In this document: one piece after another, positions 17,253 to 27,176 of the stretch | How positions within the stretch are numbered: the stretch's first letter is position 1 | Layout: each line of letters begins with the position of its first letter | Assembly (NCBI RefSeq): GCF_003309065.1 | Contig: NZ_POAF01000007.1 | Location: 186,001 to 250,000 of the forward strand | From: Glutamicibacter soli | GTDB taxonomy: Bacteria; Actinomycetota; Actinomycetes; Actinomycetales; Micrococcaceae | Direction of reading: 5' to 3' | DNA length: 64,000 nucleotides | Notes under the pieces: model-generated | What the model was told of the DNA's origin: nothing | Database searches by the model: none | The model's input: the letters and a program-made list of their open reading frames with translations, nothing else | Translations under genes and position numbers: made by a program

Positions 17253-17288
17253 TGGCGGCATCCCGGGCAGGTTCACGGGGTGCCGCCA
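17253..17288 (+). terminator. Hairpin terminator after the dehydrogenase
   Basis: TGGCGGCA pairs with TGCCGCCA and the stem extends through TCCCG/CGGGG; a short T-containing tail (GTTCGTTG) follows. Confidence 0.55.
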
Positions 17289-17410
17289 GTTCGTTGCGCT
17301 ATCTTTGATAGATATCCCTGAGCATCCCGCAGTCTTTGCGCACTCGCACAATGCCCTCGCGGTGCGCCTCGGGGAGCCCTGCCTGCCAGATTAGGAAGTT
17401 GAGCCGCATC

Positions 17411-19255
17411 GTGCCCGAAAAGCCGCAAAACCTCGTCTCACGACGCGCATTGTTGACCGGCACCCTGGCGGGCACAGCCCTGGCCCTCACCGCTTGCACC
17501 CCGTCGCCGAACAGCTCCGCGACAGCTTCGCCGACGGCCACCGAGGCGGCCGCCGAGGTTCCGCGCACCCTGCGCCTGGCGGCCCCCGCTCCCCCGTCGG
17601 GACTCGATCCGGCGATCACCGGTGACAACGAGTCCTTCCGCATCTCGCGGCAGATCTACGAAACGCTGATCTCCATCGACGCCAACACCGGCAGCCCGAT
17701 CGCTGGTCTGGCCGAATCCTGGACCCAGTCCCAGGACGGGCTCACCTATACCTTCACCCTGCGCCGGGGAGTCCTCTTCCACGACGGCACCGAGATGGAC
17801 GCCGAAGCGGTGGTTGCGAACTTCACCCGCTGGGCCTCGCTGCCCCGGGAGCTCTCGGACTACTCCAGCCAGGGCTTCACCGACGTCTTCCACCACGTGG
17901 ACGACATCCCCAAGCTCCCTTCCGAAAAGGACCTGCAGCTCAAGGTCGACGACGAGAACCCACCCACCGAACGCGACCTGGCCGCGCAACAGCAGCGCTT
18001 GGAGCAGCTCGCGGCACTGAAGCCGATCTTCGAGCAGGAGCTGTTCACCGGCAAGTCCTCCGCCGGCAGCGCCAGCTACTTCGGCTCGGTCAAGGCCACC
18101 AGCAAGTACCTGGTGACGCTGACGCTGCGCCGCCGCCTGCCCATGCTGATCGACGCGCTGTCGCTGCCCGGCATGGCCATCGCCGCCCCGTCCACGCTGA
18201 CCGGCGGACCCAAGGCGAACCCTGCCAAGTCCCTGCTGACCGCACCGATGGGCACCGGCCCCTACCGCTTCATCTCGCACAAGGACCAGACGGTGCGGCT
18301 GGAGCTCTTCAAGGACTACTGGAACCGCGGACGCCTTGAGGCGAACAGCCAGCACCCGCAGGTGGCGCTCATTTCCTCCGTGCCTTCCCCCTACAACCGC
18401 GAGAACGCCATGAGCGCGGACGAGATCGACGGCTTCGACCTGGTGTCCGTGGACGTCATGCGCGACCTGGTGCGCAGCGCCAAGCTGGTGGTGCAGCGCG
18501 ACCCGTTCTCGGTGCTCTACCTGGGCATGGACCTGCGCAACAAGTGGCTGGCCAAGCGCGAGTTCCGCCAGGCCATCGCGCACGCCGTGGACAGCGGCCA
18601 GCTGGCCGGCAAGCTATTCATCCAGGGCACCAAGGCCGCGGCGAGCATCATCCCGCCGGCGCTGTCGGTGCCGGAACCCGAGGCGCGCTACAACCACGAC
18701 GAGAACACCGCCCTCAAGCTGCTGGAACAGGTCGGCTACCGGGGCGAGGAGATCGAGTTCGCCTACCCGCTGCGCGTCTCGCGCAACTACCTGCCGCTGC
18801 CCGAGCGCGTTTTCGCCCAGCTGGCCGAGGACCTGGCCAAGGTCGGCATCCGGATCCGTCCGCGCCCGATTCCGTGGACCGAAGGCTACGTGGATACCGT
18901 GCGCTCGAACCGGTTCACCGGCCTGCACCTGCTGGGCTATTCCGGCGGCTATCGCAGCGAGGATGATTTCCTATCGGGCATCCTGTCCAGCAAGGCCAAT
19001 GAATTCGGCTATAGCTCGGCGTTACTTGACTCACAAATCCTCGCCGCCCGCTCGCTGGATCGGGGCGAGGAGCGCACTGCCGCCTATGCCGCAATCCTGC
19101 AGACGCTGAACTACGACCTGCCGCTGCTTCCACTGGTATTCCCCATTTCGGCGCTGGCTTTCAACCCGAACGTGGCCTTCTACCCGTCCTCGCCGATGCT
19201 CAACGAGTGCTACGCCGATGCGCAGATGAGCAATTCACCGGCTATCTCAAGTTAG
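17411..19255 (+). CDS. Peptide-type ABC transporter substrate-binding lipoprotein
   Basis: A 614-residue extracytoplasmic solute-binding protein of family 5 (OppA/DppA type). The N-terminus has a twin-Arg followed by a hydrophobic stretch (SRRALLTGTLAG) and lipobox LTAC with Cys at about residue 29, so it is a lipid-anchored, possibly Tat-exported protein. Family 5 marks are RQIYETLISID, GLAESWTQSQDGLTYTFTLRRGVLFHDG and REFRQAIAHAVDSGQ. I chose GTG 17411; the frame is open to 17336 but the upstream part is not signal-like. No permease or ATPase genes adjoin it, so it is an orphan here. The ligand is unknown. Confidence 0.9.
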   Translation: MPEKPQNLVSRRALLTGTLAGTALALTACTPSPNSSATASPTATEAAAEVPRTLRLAAPAPPSGLDPAITGDNESFRISRQIYETLISIDANTGSPIAGLAESWTQSQDGLTYTFTLRRGVLFHDGTEMDAEAVVANFTRWASLPRELSDYSSQGFTDVFHHVDDIPKLPSEKDLQLKVDDENPPTERDLAAQQQRLEQLAALKPIFEQELFTGKSSAGSASYFGSVKATSKYLVTLTLRRRLPMLIDALSLPGMAIAAPSTLTGGPKANPAKSLLTAPMGTGPYRFISHKDQTVRLELFKDYWNRGRLEANSQHPQVALISSVPSPYNRENAMSADEIDGFDLVSVDVMRDLVRSAKLVVQRDPFSVLYLGMDLRNKWLAKREFRQAIAHAVDSGQLAGKLFIQGTKAAASIIPPALSVPEPEARYNHDENTALKLLEQVGYRGEEIEFAYPLRVSRNYLPLPERVFAQLAEDLAKVGIRIRPRPIPWTEGYVDTVRSNRFTGLHLLGYSGGYRSEDDFLSGILSSKANEFGYSSALLDSQILAARSLDRGEERTAAYAAILQTLNYDLPLLPLVFPISALAFNPNVAFYPSSPMLNECYADAQMSNSPAISS

Positions 19256-19354
19256 CCACCACTGACCCATCTGAGTCAGTTAAGGATTTCTAACCGGCGG
19301 GGATATAGGTCTACTCTGGGTTAGAGCAAAGTATCACTGTCGATGGAGATCCTC

Positions 19355-20833
19355 GTGCCTTCTGTAACGTCAACCGAATCTTTTGACGTAGTACTAATTG
19401 GAGCCGGCGTCATGAGTGCCACGTTGGGCACCCTGATCAACCAGCTGGAACCAACCTGGTCTATCGGACTTTTCGAAAACCTTGACCAGGCCGGGCTGGA
19501 ATCCTCCTCCCCGTGGAACAACGCAGGCACCGGCCACTCGGCACTGTGCGAGCTGAACTACACCGCGGCGAAGGCCGACGGTTCCGTGGATCCCGCCAAG
19601 GCCATCGGCATCAACGAGCAGTTCCAGATCTCCCGCCAGTTCTACGCGTGGGCAGTTGAAAACAAGCGCGTGGCAGGCAACGGCTTCATCAACGCCCTGC
19701 CGCACATGTCCTTCGTCATCGGCGAAGACCACTCCAAGTACCTGCAGACCCGCTACGACGCCCTGAAGCCGAACGTCCTGTTCGACGAACTGGAAATCAC
19801 CAACGACCTGGACACCATCAACGAGTGGACCCCGCTGGTCGCCAAGGGCCGCGACGAGTCGCAGAAGGTTGCAGCTTCCCGCGTAGTCTCCGGCACCGAC
19901 GTTGACTTCGGTCGACTCACCGCCGACCTGACCAACTCGCTGGGCGCAGCCGGCGCCTCGATCAACTTCGGCCACAAGGTCAAGAACCTCAAGCGCGACG
20001 GCGCCGGCTGGGAACTGACCGTCAAGGACAAGGCCTCGGGCGCGGTCAAGACCGTGAAGGCCAAGTTCGTGTTCGTCGGCGCCGGCGGCGGTGCGCTGCC
20101 GCTGCTGCAGAAGTCGGGCATCGACGAGATCAAGGGCTTCGGCGGCTTCCCGGTATCCGGCCAGTTCCTGCGCTGCACCGATGAGACCATCATCAACCAG
20201 CACCACGCCAAGGTCTACGGCCAGGCTTCGGTCGGCGCCCCTCCGATGTCGGTTCCTCACCTGGATACCCGCTTCGTCGACGGCAAGCGTTCGCTGATGT
20301 TCGGCCCGTACGCCGGCTTCTCCATGAACTTCCTGAAGTCCACCGGGCAGATGGACCTGCCGCTGTCGCTGCGCCCGCACAACATCATCCCGATGCTTGC
20401 AGTGGCCAAGGACAACATGGACCTGACCACCTACCTGATCAAGGAAGTGCTCAAGTCCCGCGCCAAGAAGGACCTGTCGCTGGCAGAGTACTTCCCTCAG
20501 GCCGACGGCTCCAAGTGGGAGCTGATCACCGCCGGCCAGCGCGTGCAGGTCATCAAGAAGGATGCCAAGAAGGGCGGCGTCCTGCAGTTCGGCACCGAGG
20601 TCATCACCTCCTCGGACGGCACGATCTCGGGCCTGCTCGGTGCTTCACCAGGCGCATCGACCGCCACCCCGATCATGATCGGCCTGCTCTCGCGCTGCTT
20701 CCCGAAGCAGTTCGCCGGCTGGGAGTCGAAGCTGAAGGACATCGTTCCTTCCTACGGCCAGAAGCTGAACGACAACCCGGCGCTGTACGCCGAGGTCAAG
20801 GCAGCCACCGACAAGGCGCTGGGACTGAACTAG
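19355..20833 (+). CDS. mqo: Malate:quinone oxidoreductase
   Basis: Peripheral-membrane FAD enzyme oxidising malate to oxaloacetate with electron transfer to quinone (TCA cycle). It begins with the FAD fold [16 protein letters not shown] and has family blocks [47 protein letters not shown] and [15 protein letters not shown] prefer GTG 19355 (492 residues), with GGAGAT 6 bases upstream. The in-frame ATG at 19343 contains that site. Length fits Mqo of about 500 residues. A long perfect palindrome terminates it. Confidence 0.96.
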   Translation: MPSVTSTESFDVVLIGAGVMSATLGTLINQLEPTWSIGLFENLDQAGLESSSPWNNAGTGHSALCELNYTAAKADGSVDPAKAIGINEQFQISRQFYAWAVENKRVAGNGFINALPHMSFVIGEDHSKYLQTRYDALKPNVLFDELEITNDLDTINEWTPLVAKGRDESQKVAASRVVSGTDVDFGRLTADLTNSLGAAGASINFGHKVKNLKRDGAGWELTVKDKASGAVKTVKAKFVFVGAGGGALPLLQKSGIDEIKGFGGFPVSGQFLRCTDETIINQHHAKVYGQASVGAPPMSVPHLDTRFVDGKRSLMFGPYAGFSMNFLKSTGQMDLPLSLRPHNIIPMLAVAKDNMDLTTYLIKEVLKSRAKKDLSLAEYFPQADGSKWELITAGQRVQVIKKDAKKGGVLQFGTEVITSSDGTISGLLGASPGASTATPIMIGLLSRCFPKQFAGWESKLKDIVPSYGQKLNDNPALYAEVKAATDKALGLN

Positions 20834-20846
20834 TCGCCGCCTAAAC

Positions 20847-20882
20847 TGATGGCCCACACACCAGCTGGTGTGTGGGCCATCA
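20847..20882 (+). terminator. 36-base perfect palindrome after mqo
   Basis: An 18-bp perfect inverted repeat with no unpaired loop, 13 bases beyond the mqo stop. It is the likely transcription terminator and lies between mqo and a convergent gene. Confidence 0.75.
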
Positions 20883-20923
20883 GTCGTTTCCGCCAGCACC
20901 GCATTGCTCGGAAGACAACAAAT

Positions 20924-21214
20924 TCAGGATGCACGCCGGTATTCCAGCTGCGGCCGCAGCTGGAGCAGTACATCGATATAGTTCTCATTCGGCATTTTCA
21001 GCCTCTTGTTGAGGTCGGCCACGAATTCCGCATCTTTCGCCAGGCTGCGCAATCTCGAAATCGGAAGCGGCTTGCTCAACTGAACACCACGGCTATCCAG
21101 CACCACGAAGATGCCGGGCTCGACTTCGTCCAATGTCAGCGCCAGCTCCGGCGTATCGGTATTGCCCACTGATCGTGAGGTCATGGCCCACTCACCTTCT
21201 TCATGTGCTTCCAT
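20924..21214 (-). CDS. Small hypothetical protein
   Basis: A 96-residue soluble protein, acidic at the N-terminus, with a β-rich middle (GIFVVLDSRGVQLSKPLPISRLR) and a helical, basic C-terminus. No family recognised. ATG 21214 is preceded by AAAAGGAATAAC; an in-frame ATG at 21184 also has AAGGTGAG upstream, so the start is uncertain. It follows the next upstream gene on the same strand after 29 bases and is probably co-transcribed with it. Confidence 0.6.
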   Translation of the reverse strand: MEAHEEGEWAMTSRSVGNTDTPELALTLDEVEPGIFVVLDSRGVQLSKPLPISRLRSLAKDAEFVADLNKRLKMPNENYIDVLLQLRPQLEYRRAS

Positions 21215-21243
21215 GTTATTCCTTTTCAGTTTCGCGCTGGTGG

Positions 21244-21684
21244 TCAGTTCGGCTGTGGCCTTCCGCTGACGGGTTGCTCAAGGTCTTCAACAACGAACTC
21301 AGCCACAATCAGTTCGGAAGCCAGCGACCTGACTATCGCCAGCTCCGCCCGGTTCACATGCCACCGGGTTCTTGCCCTCCATCCGTATTTCACGATGTCC
21401 TTGCCGTTTTTCCACGCAAGCTCAGGCGCAGCAGTTCCGGCCTGGACCTTCAACAAGCCTATTCCCGTGGCATGCAACGCCTGGTTCTCGCTATCGAGAA
21501 GCAGGATCGCATATTCAACACGTTTCCACCATTGGTCAGCATGATCCACGCGAGTCCGCAGTCGCAAGGTACGAACAGCGGCCCACGCCGCGGCTGCCGC
21601 AACTATCGGGGCAACCGCCGGCGCAAACTTGCCCAGGCCCTCAATGCCGGGCCCCATCCATTCCCAGAGAGAATCGATCTCCAT
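21244..21684 (-). CDS. Hypothetical single-pass membrane protein
   Basis: A 146-residue protein. Residues ~17-40 form one hydrophobic segment (FAPAVAPIVAAAAAWAAV), followed by a basic RTLRLRTRVDHADQWWKRVEYA stretch and a soluble helical domain. It pairs with the 96-residue gene downstream. Similar two-gene cassettes of short membrane plus soluble proteins occur in accessory DNA, but I do not recognise this one and assign no function. Confidence 0.55.
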   Translation of the reverse strand: MEIDSLWEWMGPGIEGLGKFAPAVAPIVAAAAAWAAVRTLRLRTRVDHADQWWKRVEYAILLLDSENQALHATGIGLLKVQAGTAAPELAWKNGKDIVKYGWRARTRWHVNRAELAIVRSLASELIVAEFVVEDLEQPVSGRPQPN

Positions 21685-21900
21685 CCCTGCATGGTATTCG
21701 GATAATTGGCACCCGGAAATTGTTTATCCACAGCAGCCGGTGCCGAACGCCCGGCTGGCTAGGCAACCCGTCGCCGCAAGTATCCTCCATTCGGATGATC
21801 TTCGGCTCAAACGCCCCCGGATTTTCGGTTGTTTTCGGCCGACGAACTAGAGTTAAACTGATCCCACCCCATTTCGCGACACCGCTAGGACCATACCCGC

Positions 21901-24900
21901 ATGCAGCGCTTGGCCATCTTGTCTCTGAAAAACCGGGCGCTCATCGCGCTGGTCACGGTCTTTGCCGCCGTCTTCGGCGTCATTTCCATGAGTTCGCTCA
22001 AGCAGGAGCTCATACCCTCCCTCGAGTTCCCGCAGATCTCCGTCATGGCCACCCAGACGGGCGCGAGCCCCGAGGTCATCGACGAGCAGGTCGCCGGCCC
22101 GCTGGAGACCGCCCTGCAGGCGGTGGAGGGCCTTGAATCCTCGACCGCGACCTCGCAGACCGGCTTCACCCGCATCTCGCTGATGCTGGAGTACGGCACG
22201 GACATGGACCGCGCCCGCTCCCAGGTGGACCGCGCGATCGCGAACGCCAAGTCCAGCCTGCCGGAAGACGTGGAGCCCACGGCCTTCGCCGGCTCGATCG
22301 CCGACTTCCCGATCATGCAGATGGCGATCTCCTCCGACAAGTCGCTTCAGGCGCTGAATGACGACGTCGAACGCATTATGCTGCCCAAGCTGCAGAAGAT
22401 CGACGGGGTGCGTGAGGCCTCCGTCTCCGGCGGCGCCTCCCAGCACATCGCGGTGATCCCGGACGACGCGAAGCTGCGCGCCGCCGGGCTGACGGTGGCG
22501 GATCTGAAGGACGGCATCGAGAACGCCGGTTCCCCGATGCCCATCGGCACCCTGGACGTGGACAACCTGACCCTGCCGGTGATCGCCGGCTCCGCCCCGG
22601 ACACGCTGGCGGCGATCAAGGAAATCCCGCTCCCGGCCGACAAGGGCCCGGTGCTGCTGCAGGATGTCGCCAAGGTCTCGGTGCAGGCCGATACGGCCAC
22701 CAGCATCACCCGCACCAACGGCGCCGAAACGCTGTCGGTGGCAATCACCAAAACCCCGGACGGGGACACCGTGGGCCTGTCCCACGAGATCACCGGCATG
22801 CTCGACGAGCTGCAGGCGGAGCTCGGCTCCAATGCCAAGATCACCACCATCTTCGACCAGGCCCCGTTCATCGAGTCCTCCATCGAGTCGCTGACCACCG
22901 AGGGAGCGCTGGGCCTGGGCTTCGCGGTGCTGGTCATCCTGGTCTTCCTCTTCTCCATCCGCTCCACCCTGGTCACCGCGATCTCCATCCCGCTGTCCCT
23001 GATGGTCACCTTCATCGGCATGAACGCCGGCGGCTACACGCTGAACATGCTGACCCTGGGCGCGCTGACCATCTCGATCGGCCGCGTGGTGGACGACTCG
23101 ATCGTGGTCATCGAGAACATCAAGCGCCACCTGGCGCACGGCGAATCCAAGTCGCAGGCGATCCTGCTGGCCGTGAAGGAAGTCGCCGGGGCCATCACCG
23201 CCGCGACGCTGACCACCGTTGCGGTGTTCCTGCCGATCGCGCTGGTCGGCGGCATGGCCGGCGAGCTGTTCCGCCCGTTCGCGATGACCATGACCATCGC
23301 GCTGCTTGCCTCGCTGGTCGTCTCGCTGACCATCGTGCCGGTGCTTGCCTATTGGTTCCTGCCGCACCGCCCGGGCAGCGCCGCCACCCAGACCGTGCAC
23401 CTGGCCGAGGACAAGTCCTGGATGCAGCGCGCCTACGCCCCGGTGCTGCGCGGCACCCAGAAGCACCCGGTCATCACGCTGCTGGCCTCCGTGCTGATCC
23501 TGGCCGGCACCGTGGCGATGACCCCGCTGCTGCAGACCAACCTGCTGGGCAACACCGGGGAGAACTCGATCTCCATCACCCAGAAGATGGCCCCGGGCAC
23601 CTCGCTGGAAACCACCCGCAAGGAAGCCGAGAAGGTCGAGGCCGTGCTGCGCCAGACCGAGGGCATCACCGACGTGCAGATGACCGTGGGCTCGGCCAGC
23701 GGCTTCGCGGCGATGTTCTCCTCCGGTTCGGACACCGCGAACTTCACCGCGATCACCGACCCCGACGCCGACCAGCTGGCGCTGGCCGACACGGTGCGCG
23801 CCGAGCTGGATACGCTCACCCTGCCCGAGGACTCGTCCCTGAAGTTCTCCGGCAGCTCAGGGGGCATGATGTCCTCCGACGTGACCGTGGAGGTGAAGGC
23901 CCCGAACGAGGACATCCTGCGCGATGCCGCCGCCAAGGTCAGCCAGGCCATGGAGGGCACCGAGCACGTCACCCAGCTCAGCGACAACCTCTCCGCGATG
24001 CGCGAGCAGGTCAGCATCGACATCGATGCGAAGAAGGCCGCCGCGGCCGGGCTGACCGAGACCGAGCTGTCCGGGATCGTCGCCTCCCAGGTCTCCCCGG
24101 TGCCGGCCGGCACGCTGCGCCTGGAATTCACCGACATGAGCGTGCTGATCGGCGAGGGCATGGACTTGACCTCGCTGAAGGAGCTGCAGGAGCTGCAGAT
24201 CCCGACCGCCTCCGGCGTGAAGCAGCTGCAGGACCTGGCCACGGTGGAACGCACCGACGTGGTCCGCCAGGTCACCACCTCCAACGGCCAGCGCATCGCC
24301 ACGGTGTCACTGACGCCGCAGGAGAACATGCTCGGCTCGGTCTCCCGGCAGGTCACCGAGCGCCTGGCCGACGTGGAGCTGCCCGAGGGCGCGACCGCGC
24401 AAATCGGCGGCGCCGCCACCGAGCAGGCCGAGTCCTTCAACCAGCTCTACCTGGCGCTGCTGGCGGCCGTGGCGATCGTCTACGTGATCATGGTGGCGAC
24501 CTTCAAGTCGCTCATCCAGCCGCTGATCCTGCTGGTCTCCATCCCGTTCGCCGCCACCGGCGCGATCGGCCTGCTGCTGGCCACCGGCATCCCGCTGGGC
24601 CTGCCGTCGCTGATCGGCATGCTGATGCTGGTGGGCATCGTGGTCACCAACGCGATCGTGCTGATCGACCTGATCAACCAGTACCGCCATGCGACGCCCG
24701 AACGCGCGGCGATGAGCCTGCAGGACGCGATCACGCACGGCGCCCGCCAGCGCCTGCGCCCGATCCTGATGACCGCGCTGGCCACCATCTTCGCGCTGAT
24801 GCCGATGGCGCTGGGCCTCACCGGGCAGTCAGGCTTCATCTCGCAGCCGCTGGCCGTGGTGGTCATCGGCGGCCTGGTCTCCTCCACCTTGCTGACCCTG

Positions 24901-25359
24901 GTGCTGGTGCCGGTGCTCTACCACCTGGTCGAATCCCGCAAGGAGCGCTCCGCCCAGCGCCGTTTTGCCCGCCGCGACGCGCAGCGCCAGGCGACCTCGG
25001 CCGAGGACCTGGCAGCTGCCATGGACGGCGCGACCGCGCGCATCACCGCGCCGGGTCGGGACAGCGAGTCCGGCCAGCTCCGCATCGCGGCCAGGCCCGG
25101 CAAGTCAGACAAGCCCGCCAAGCCGGCCAAGGCCCCGAAGCAGCCGAGGAAGCAGTCCGGCGCGGATGCGGTTCCCGCGCCGAAGTCCGCTTTCGAGGCG
25201 GCCAAGGAAAGCGGCCAGATCGTGAACCCGGCGACCGGCCAGTTGCCACTCTCCCGCAAGGAGCGCAAGGAATTCGAGCAGATGCTGCGCGGATCCGCGC
25301 AGGACCAGCCGGATTCCGGGGATCCCGGCGCTTCCGGGGAACCGCGCACGAGCCGCTAG
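21901..25359 (+). CDS. RND-family multidrug/lipid exporter with long C-terminal tail
   Basis: A 1152-residue inner-membrane proton antiporter of the AcrB/HAE1 type, closest in layout to the SwrC-like exporters of Gram-positive bacteria. TM1 (about 13-30) is followed by a periplasmic-type porter loop ending at TM2. The charged TM4 motif reads GRVVDDSIVVIENIKRHL, and the second repeat starts near residue 510 and ends with TM12 near 1010. The last ~135 residues are a soluble tail rich in Lys, Pro, Ala and Arg (SDKPAKPAKAPKQPRK), unusual for the family. No membrane-fusion or outer-membrane gene adjoins it, as expected without an outer membrane. A terminator follows. The substrate is unknown. Confidence 0.9.
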   Translation: MQRLAILSLKNRALIALVTVFAAVFGVISMSSLKQELIPSLEFPQISVMATQTGASPEVIDEQVAGPLETALQAVEGLESSTATSQTGFTRISLMLEYGTDMDRARSQVDRAIANAKSSLPEDVEPTAFAGSIADFPIMQMAISSDKSLQALNDDVERIMLPKLQKIDGVREASVSGGASQHIAVIPDDAKLRAAGLTVADLKDGIENAGSPMPIGTLDVDNLTLPVIAGSAPDTLAAIKEIPLPADKGPVLLQDVAKVSVQADTATSITRTNGAETLSVAITKTPDGDTVGLSHEITGMLDELQAELGSNAKITTIFDQAPFIESSIESLTTEGALGLGFAVLVILVFLFSIRSTLVTAISIPLSLMVTFIGMNAGGYTLNMLTLGALTISIGRVVDDSIVVIENIKRHLAHGESKSQAILLAVKEVAGAITAATLTTVAVFLPIALVGGMAGELFRPFAMTMTIALLASLVVSLTIVPVLAYWFLPHRPGSAATQTVHLAEDKSWMQRAYAPVLRGTQKHPVITLLASVLILAGTVAMTPLLQTNLLGNTGENSISITQKMAPGTSLETTRKEAEKVEAVLRQTEGITDVQMTVGSASGFAAMFSSGSDTANFTAITDPDADQLALADTVRAELDTLTLPEDSSLKFSGSSGGMMSSDVTVEVKAPNEDILRDAAAKVSQAMEGTEHVTQLSDNLSAMREQVSIDIDAKKAAAAGLTETELSGIVASQVSPVPAGTLRLEFTDMSVLIGEGMDLTSLKELQELQIPTASGVKQLQDLATVERTDVVRQVTTSNGQRIATVSLTPQENMLGSVSRQVTERLADVELPEGATAQIGGAATEQAESFNQLYLALLAAVAIVYVIMVATFKSLIQPLILLVSIPFAATGAIGLLLATGIPLGLPSLIGMLMLVGIVVTNAIVLIDLINQYRHATPERAAMSLQDAITHGARQRLRPILMTALATIFALMPMALGLTGQSGFISQPLAVVVIGGLVSSTLLTLVLVPVLYHLVESRKERSAQRRFARRDAQRQATSAEDLAAAMDGATARITAPGRDSESGQLRIAARPGKSDKPAKPAKAPKQPRKQSGADAVPAPKSAFEAAKESGQIVNPATGQLPLSRKERKEFEQMLRGSAQDQPDSGDPGASGEPRTSR

Positions 25360-25373
25360 GCCGCGGCGCGCAG

Positions 25374-25415
25374 AAGCCGGGGCGGGTGCATCGACTGATG
25401 CTCCCGCCCCGGCTT
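25374..25415. terminator. Terminator between convergent RND and membrane-protein genes
   Basis: AAGCCGGGGCGGG (25374-25386) pairs perfectly with 25403-25415, followed by TTTGCCG on the plus strand. Confidence 0.75.
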
Positions 25416-25436
25416 TGCCGTGCACCGATCCTGGGC

Positions 25437-26198
25437 CTAGCTGACCTGGCTCCCCGCCTTGTCGACACGGCGGTGGAAGCGCATGCCTGCCAGCCCTCCG
25501 AGCACGGCTCCCAGCAGCGCCACCGCGGCGACGACCACCAGGGCGATGATGCCCGCCGCACTGAGCGTGCCCTCGTTCACCGGAATCCTCGGGAAGCTGT
25601 TGACCTGCGCCAGCACGTTGTACTGGCTGCCGCCGATCCAGCCCAGCAGGGCGACAACAGCGGAAATCACCAGCGCCCACAGCCAGACCGCCACACCCTG
25701 CCGGGCTCCGTGGAAGCGGGCCATCCGCCCCGCCACGTAGCCTCCGCAGTAGTAGGAGACCAGGACGATGGCGGCCAGCACGATGATCCCGAGCATTCCC
25801 ACGGTCTGCGGGTCCTGGTTCAGGCTCTGGGCCACCTCATCCGGGTTGGTTCCGGTGCTGACCCCGACGGCCGTCCCGGCCGCGGCCACCAAGGCGGTGA
25901 GCACCACGCCCATGCCGGTGGCGCTCAGCCAGCCGAAGAAGGCCGAGCCGATCTTCATCCCGCCGTACAGGTGCTTTTCCCTTTCCAGCGCCGCATTCAG
26001 GCCTCGCGGCGGATCCTGCGCCCCGGGCCGGTCAGAGCGAGGCGTCGCGTCCGGCTCGTACCGTTCGCTGCCCGCGAGATTCCGACCTTCGGCCGCGTCC
26101 CGGTCCCGGGGCCGCATCCTGTCGTCGTCCATCGGCATGCGGTGCGCTGGTTCCGACGCGCCTTCGCCGCGCGGATCGTTTCCTGCACTGGTGCTCAT
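25437..26198 (-). CDS. Four-helix membrane protein (YrzE/TIGR04086-like), hypothetical
   Basis: A 253-residue protein. The first ~75 residues are hydrophilic, Asp/Arg/Pro-rich and disordered. About four TM helices follow: SATGMGVVLTALVAAAG, GMLGIIVLAAIVLVSYY, GVAVWLWALVISAVVALLG and the last from AAGIIALVVVAAVALLGAVLGG. It lies 54 bases downstream of the PRC/DUF2382 gene on the same strand, a pairing common in actinobacteria and often linked to envelope or desiccation stress. Function unknown. Confidence 0.65.
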   Translation of the reverse strand: MSTSAGNDPRGEGASEPAHRMPMDDDRMRPRDRDAAEGRNLAGSERYEPDATPRSDRPGAQDPPRGLNAALEREKHLYGGMKIGSAFFGWLSATGMGVVLTALVAAAGTAVGVSTGTNPDEVAQSLNQDPQTVGMLGIIVLAAIVLVSYYCGGYVAGRMARFHGARQGVAVWLWALVISAVVALLGWIGGSQYNVLAQVNSFPRIPVNEGTLSAAGIIALVVVAAVALLGAVLGGLAGMRFHRRVDKAGSQVS

Positions 26199-26252
26199 GA
26201 TTCCTCCTAGCTGACTTGGCCTGTGCCGTCGCCCTGCGACAGGCGGCCCGGG

Positions 26253-27176
26253 CTAGATCCCGTCATCCCGGGACCGGTCGCGGTTCGCCGGATCCACGCG
26301 TCCGGAATCCCCCTCGGTTTCCACTTCTTCCTTGCGCAACCGCTCGGTCACCTGCTCATCCTCGGTGACCGTCTCGGTGCCCAAACTGACCTTCTCCACC
26401 GGAACGGCTTCCTTCTCCACGACCGGGCGTTCGGCATGCAGGGTGACTTCTTCTTCCTGCTCGCCAAGCTCGGTCTCGCCGGCCACGCCTGCGGCCGCGT
26501 CACCGGTCAGCGGCTCACGTTCCACCCGGACTTCCTCGTGGCTGACCGGAACCGTGGTCGTGACGTCCTCGGTGACCACGTACTTGCGCAACCTGACTCG
26601 CCCGGTCTCCACCGACTCGGTCCCGACACGCAGCTGTTCCTCGGAGCGGGTCATGGACTGGTCCGCGCCATGGCCCGCCACTGACTCGTCCTGTCCGCGA
26701 ACCGGGTCCATCTCGTCCTGGACGCCCGCGCTCTCGCCTGGTGCCAGGGTGCCGACACCGCCGCCCAATGGACCGTCGGCGGTGCGGTCCATGCCGGACT
26801 CGCGATCCATTCCCGTGCCGCGGTCTGCTTCGATTCCCTCAGGCCCCGTGGCATCGTAGGCGCGGTTGTAATAGCGGTAGAGTTCCTGTTCGTCTGCCGG
26901 GCTCAAATGCCCGTCCTGGTCGTCTATGCGCGGTGCGCCCTTGACCGTCTGCTTGTCGAATGGCACGGTCACGGTGTCGCCGTCCACGCTGGCCTCATCC
27001 AGCAGGACGAAGCTCTCGGAAAGTCCGAACAACCCCGTGCGCACGGTGACCCACTGCGGTTCTCCGGTCTGGTCATCCAAAAAGACCTGGCCGAACTTGC
27101 CGATCTTCTCCCCGTCGGCTCCTATGACTGTTCCGTCGTGGTGCAGCAATTCGTCAATCTGGTGCTTGTCAATCAT
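26253..27176 (-). CDS. PRC-barrel and DUF2382 domain protein
   Basis: A 307-residue acidic soluble protein. Residues 1-75 form a PRC-barrel (GTVIGADGEKIGKFGQVFLDDQTGEPQWV... FVLLDEASVDGDTVTVPFD). After a flexible, Gly/Asp/Met-rich linker, residues ~180-290 form a DUF2382 domain: LRVGTESVETGRVRLRKYV, TTTVPVSHEEVRVERE, then VVEKEAVPVEKVSLGTETV. DUF2382 proteins are common stress-related or photoreaction-centre-like proteins of unknown mechanism. It starts at ATG 27176 with GGGAGGAACG upstream and is the first gene of a two-gene unit. Confidence 0.88.
   Translation of the reverse strand: MIDKHQIDELLHHDGTVIGADGEKIGKFGQVFLDDQTGEPQWVTVRTGLFGLSESFVLLDEASVDGDTVTVPFDKQTVKGAPRIDDQDGHLSPADEQELYRYYNRAYDATGPEGIEADRGTGMDRESGMDRTADGPLGGGVGTLAPGESAGVQDEMDPVRGQDESVAGHGADQSMTRSEEQLRVGTESVETGRVRLRKYVVTEDVTTTVPVSHEEVRVEREPLTGDAAAGVAGETELGEQEEEVTLHAERPVVEKEAVPVEKVSLGTETVTEDEQVTERLRKEEVETEGDSGRVDPANRDRSRDDGI

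Noticed and set aside
20847-20882. 36-base perfect palindrome as a regulator operator
   Set aside because: It lies directly after the mqo stop and before a convergent gene, which is a terminator position rather than a promoter.
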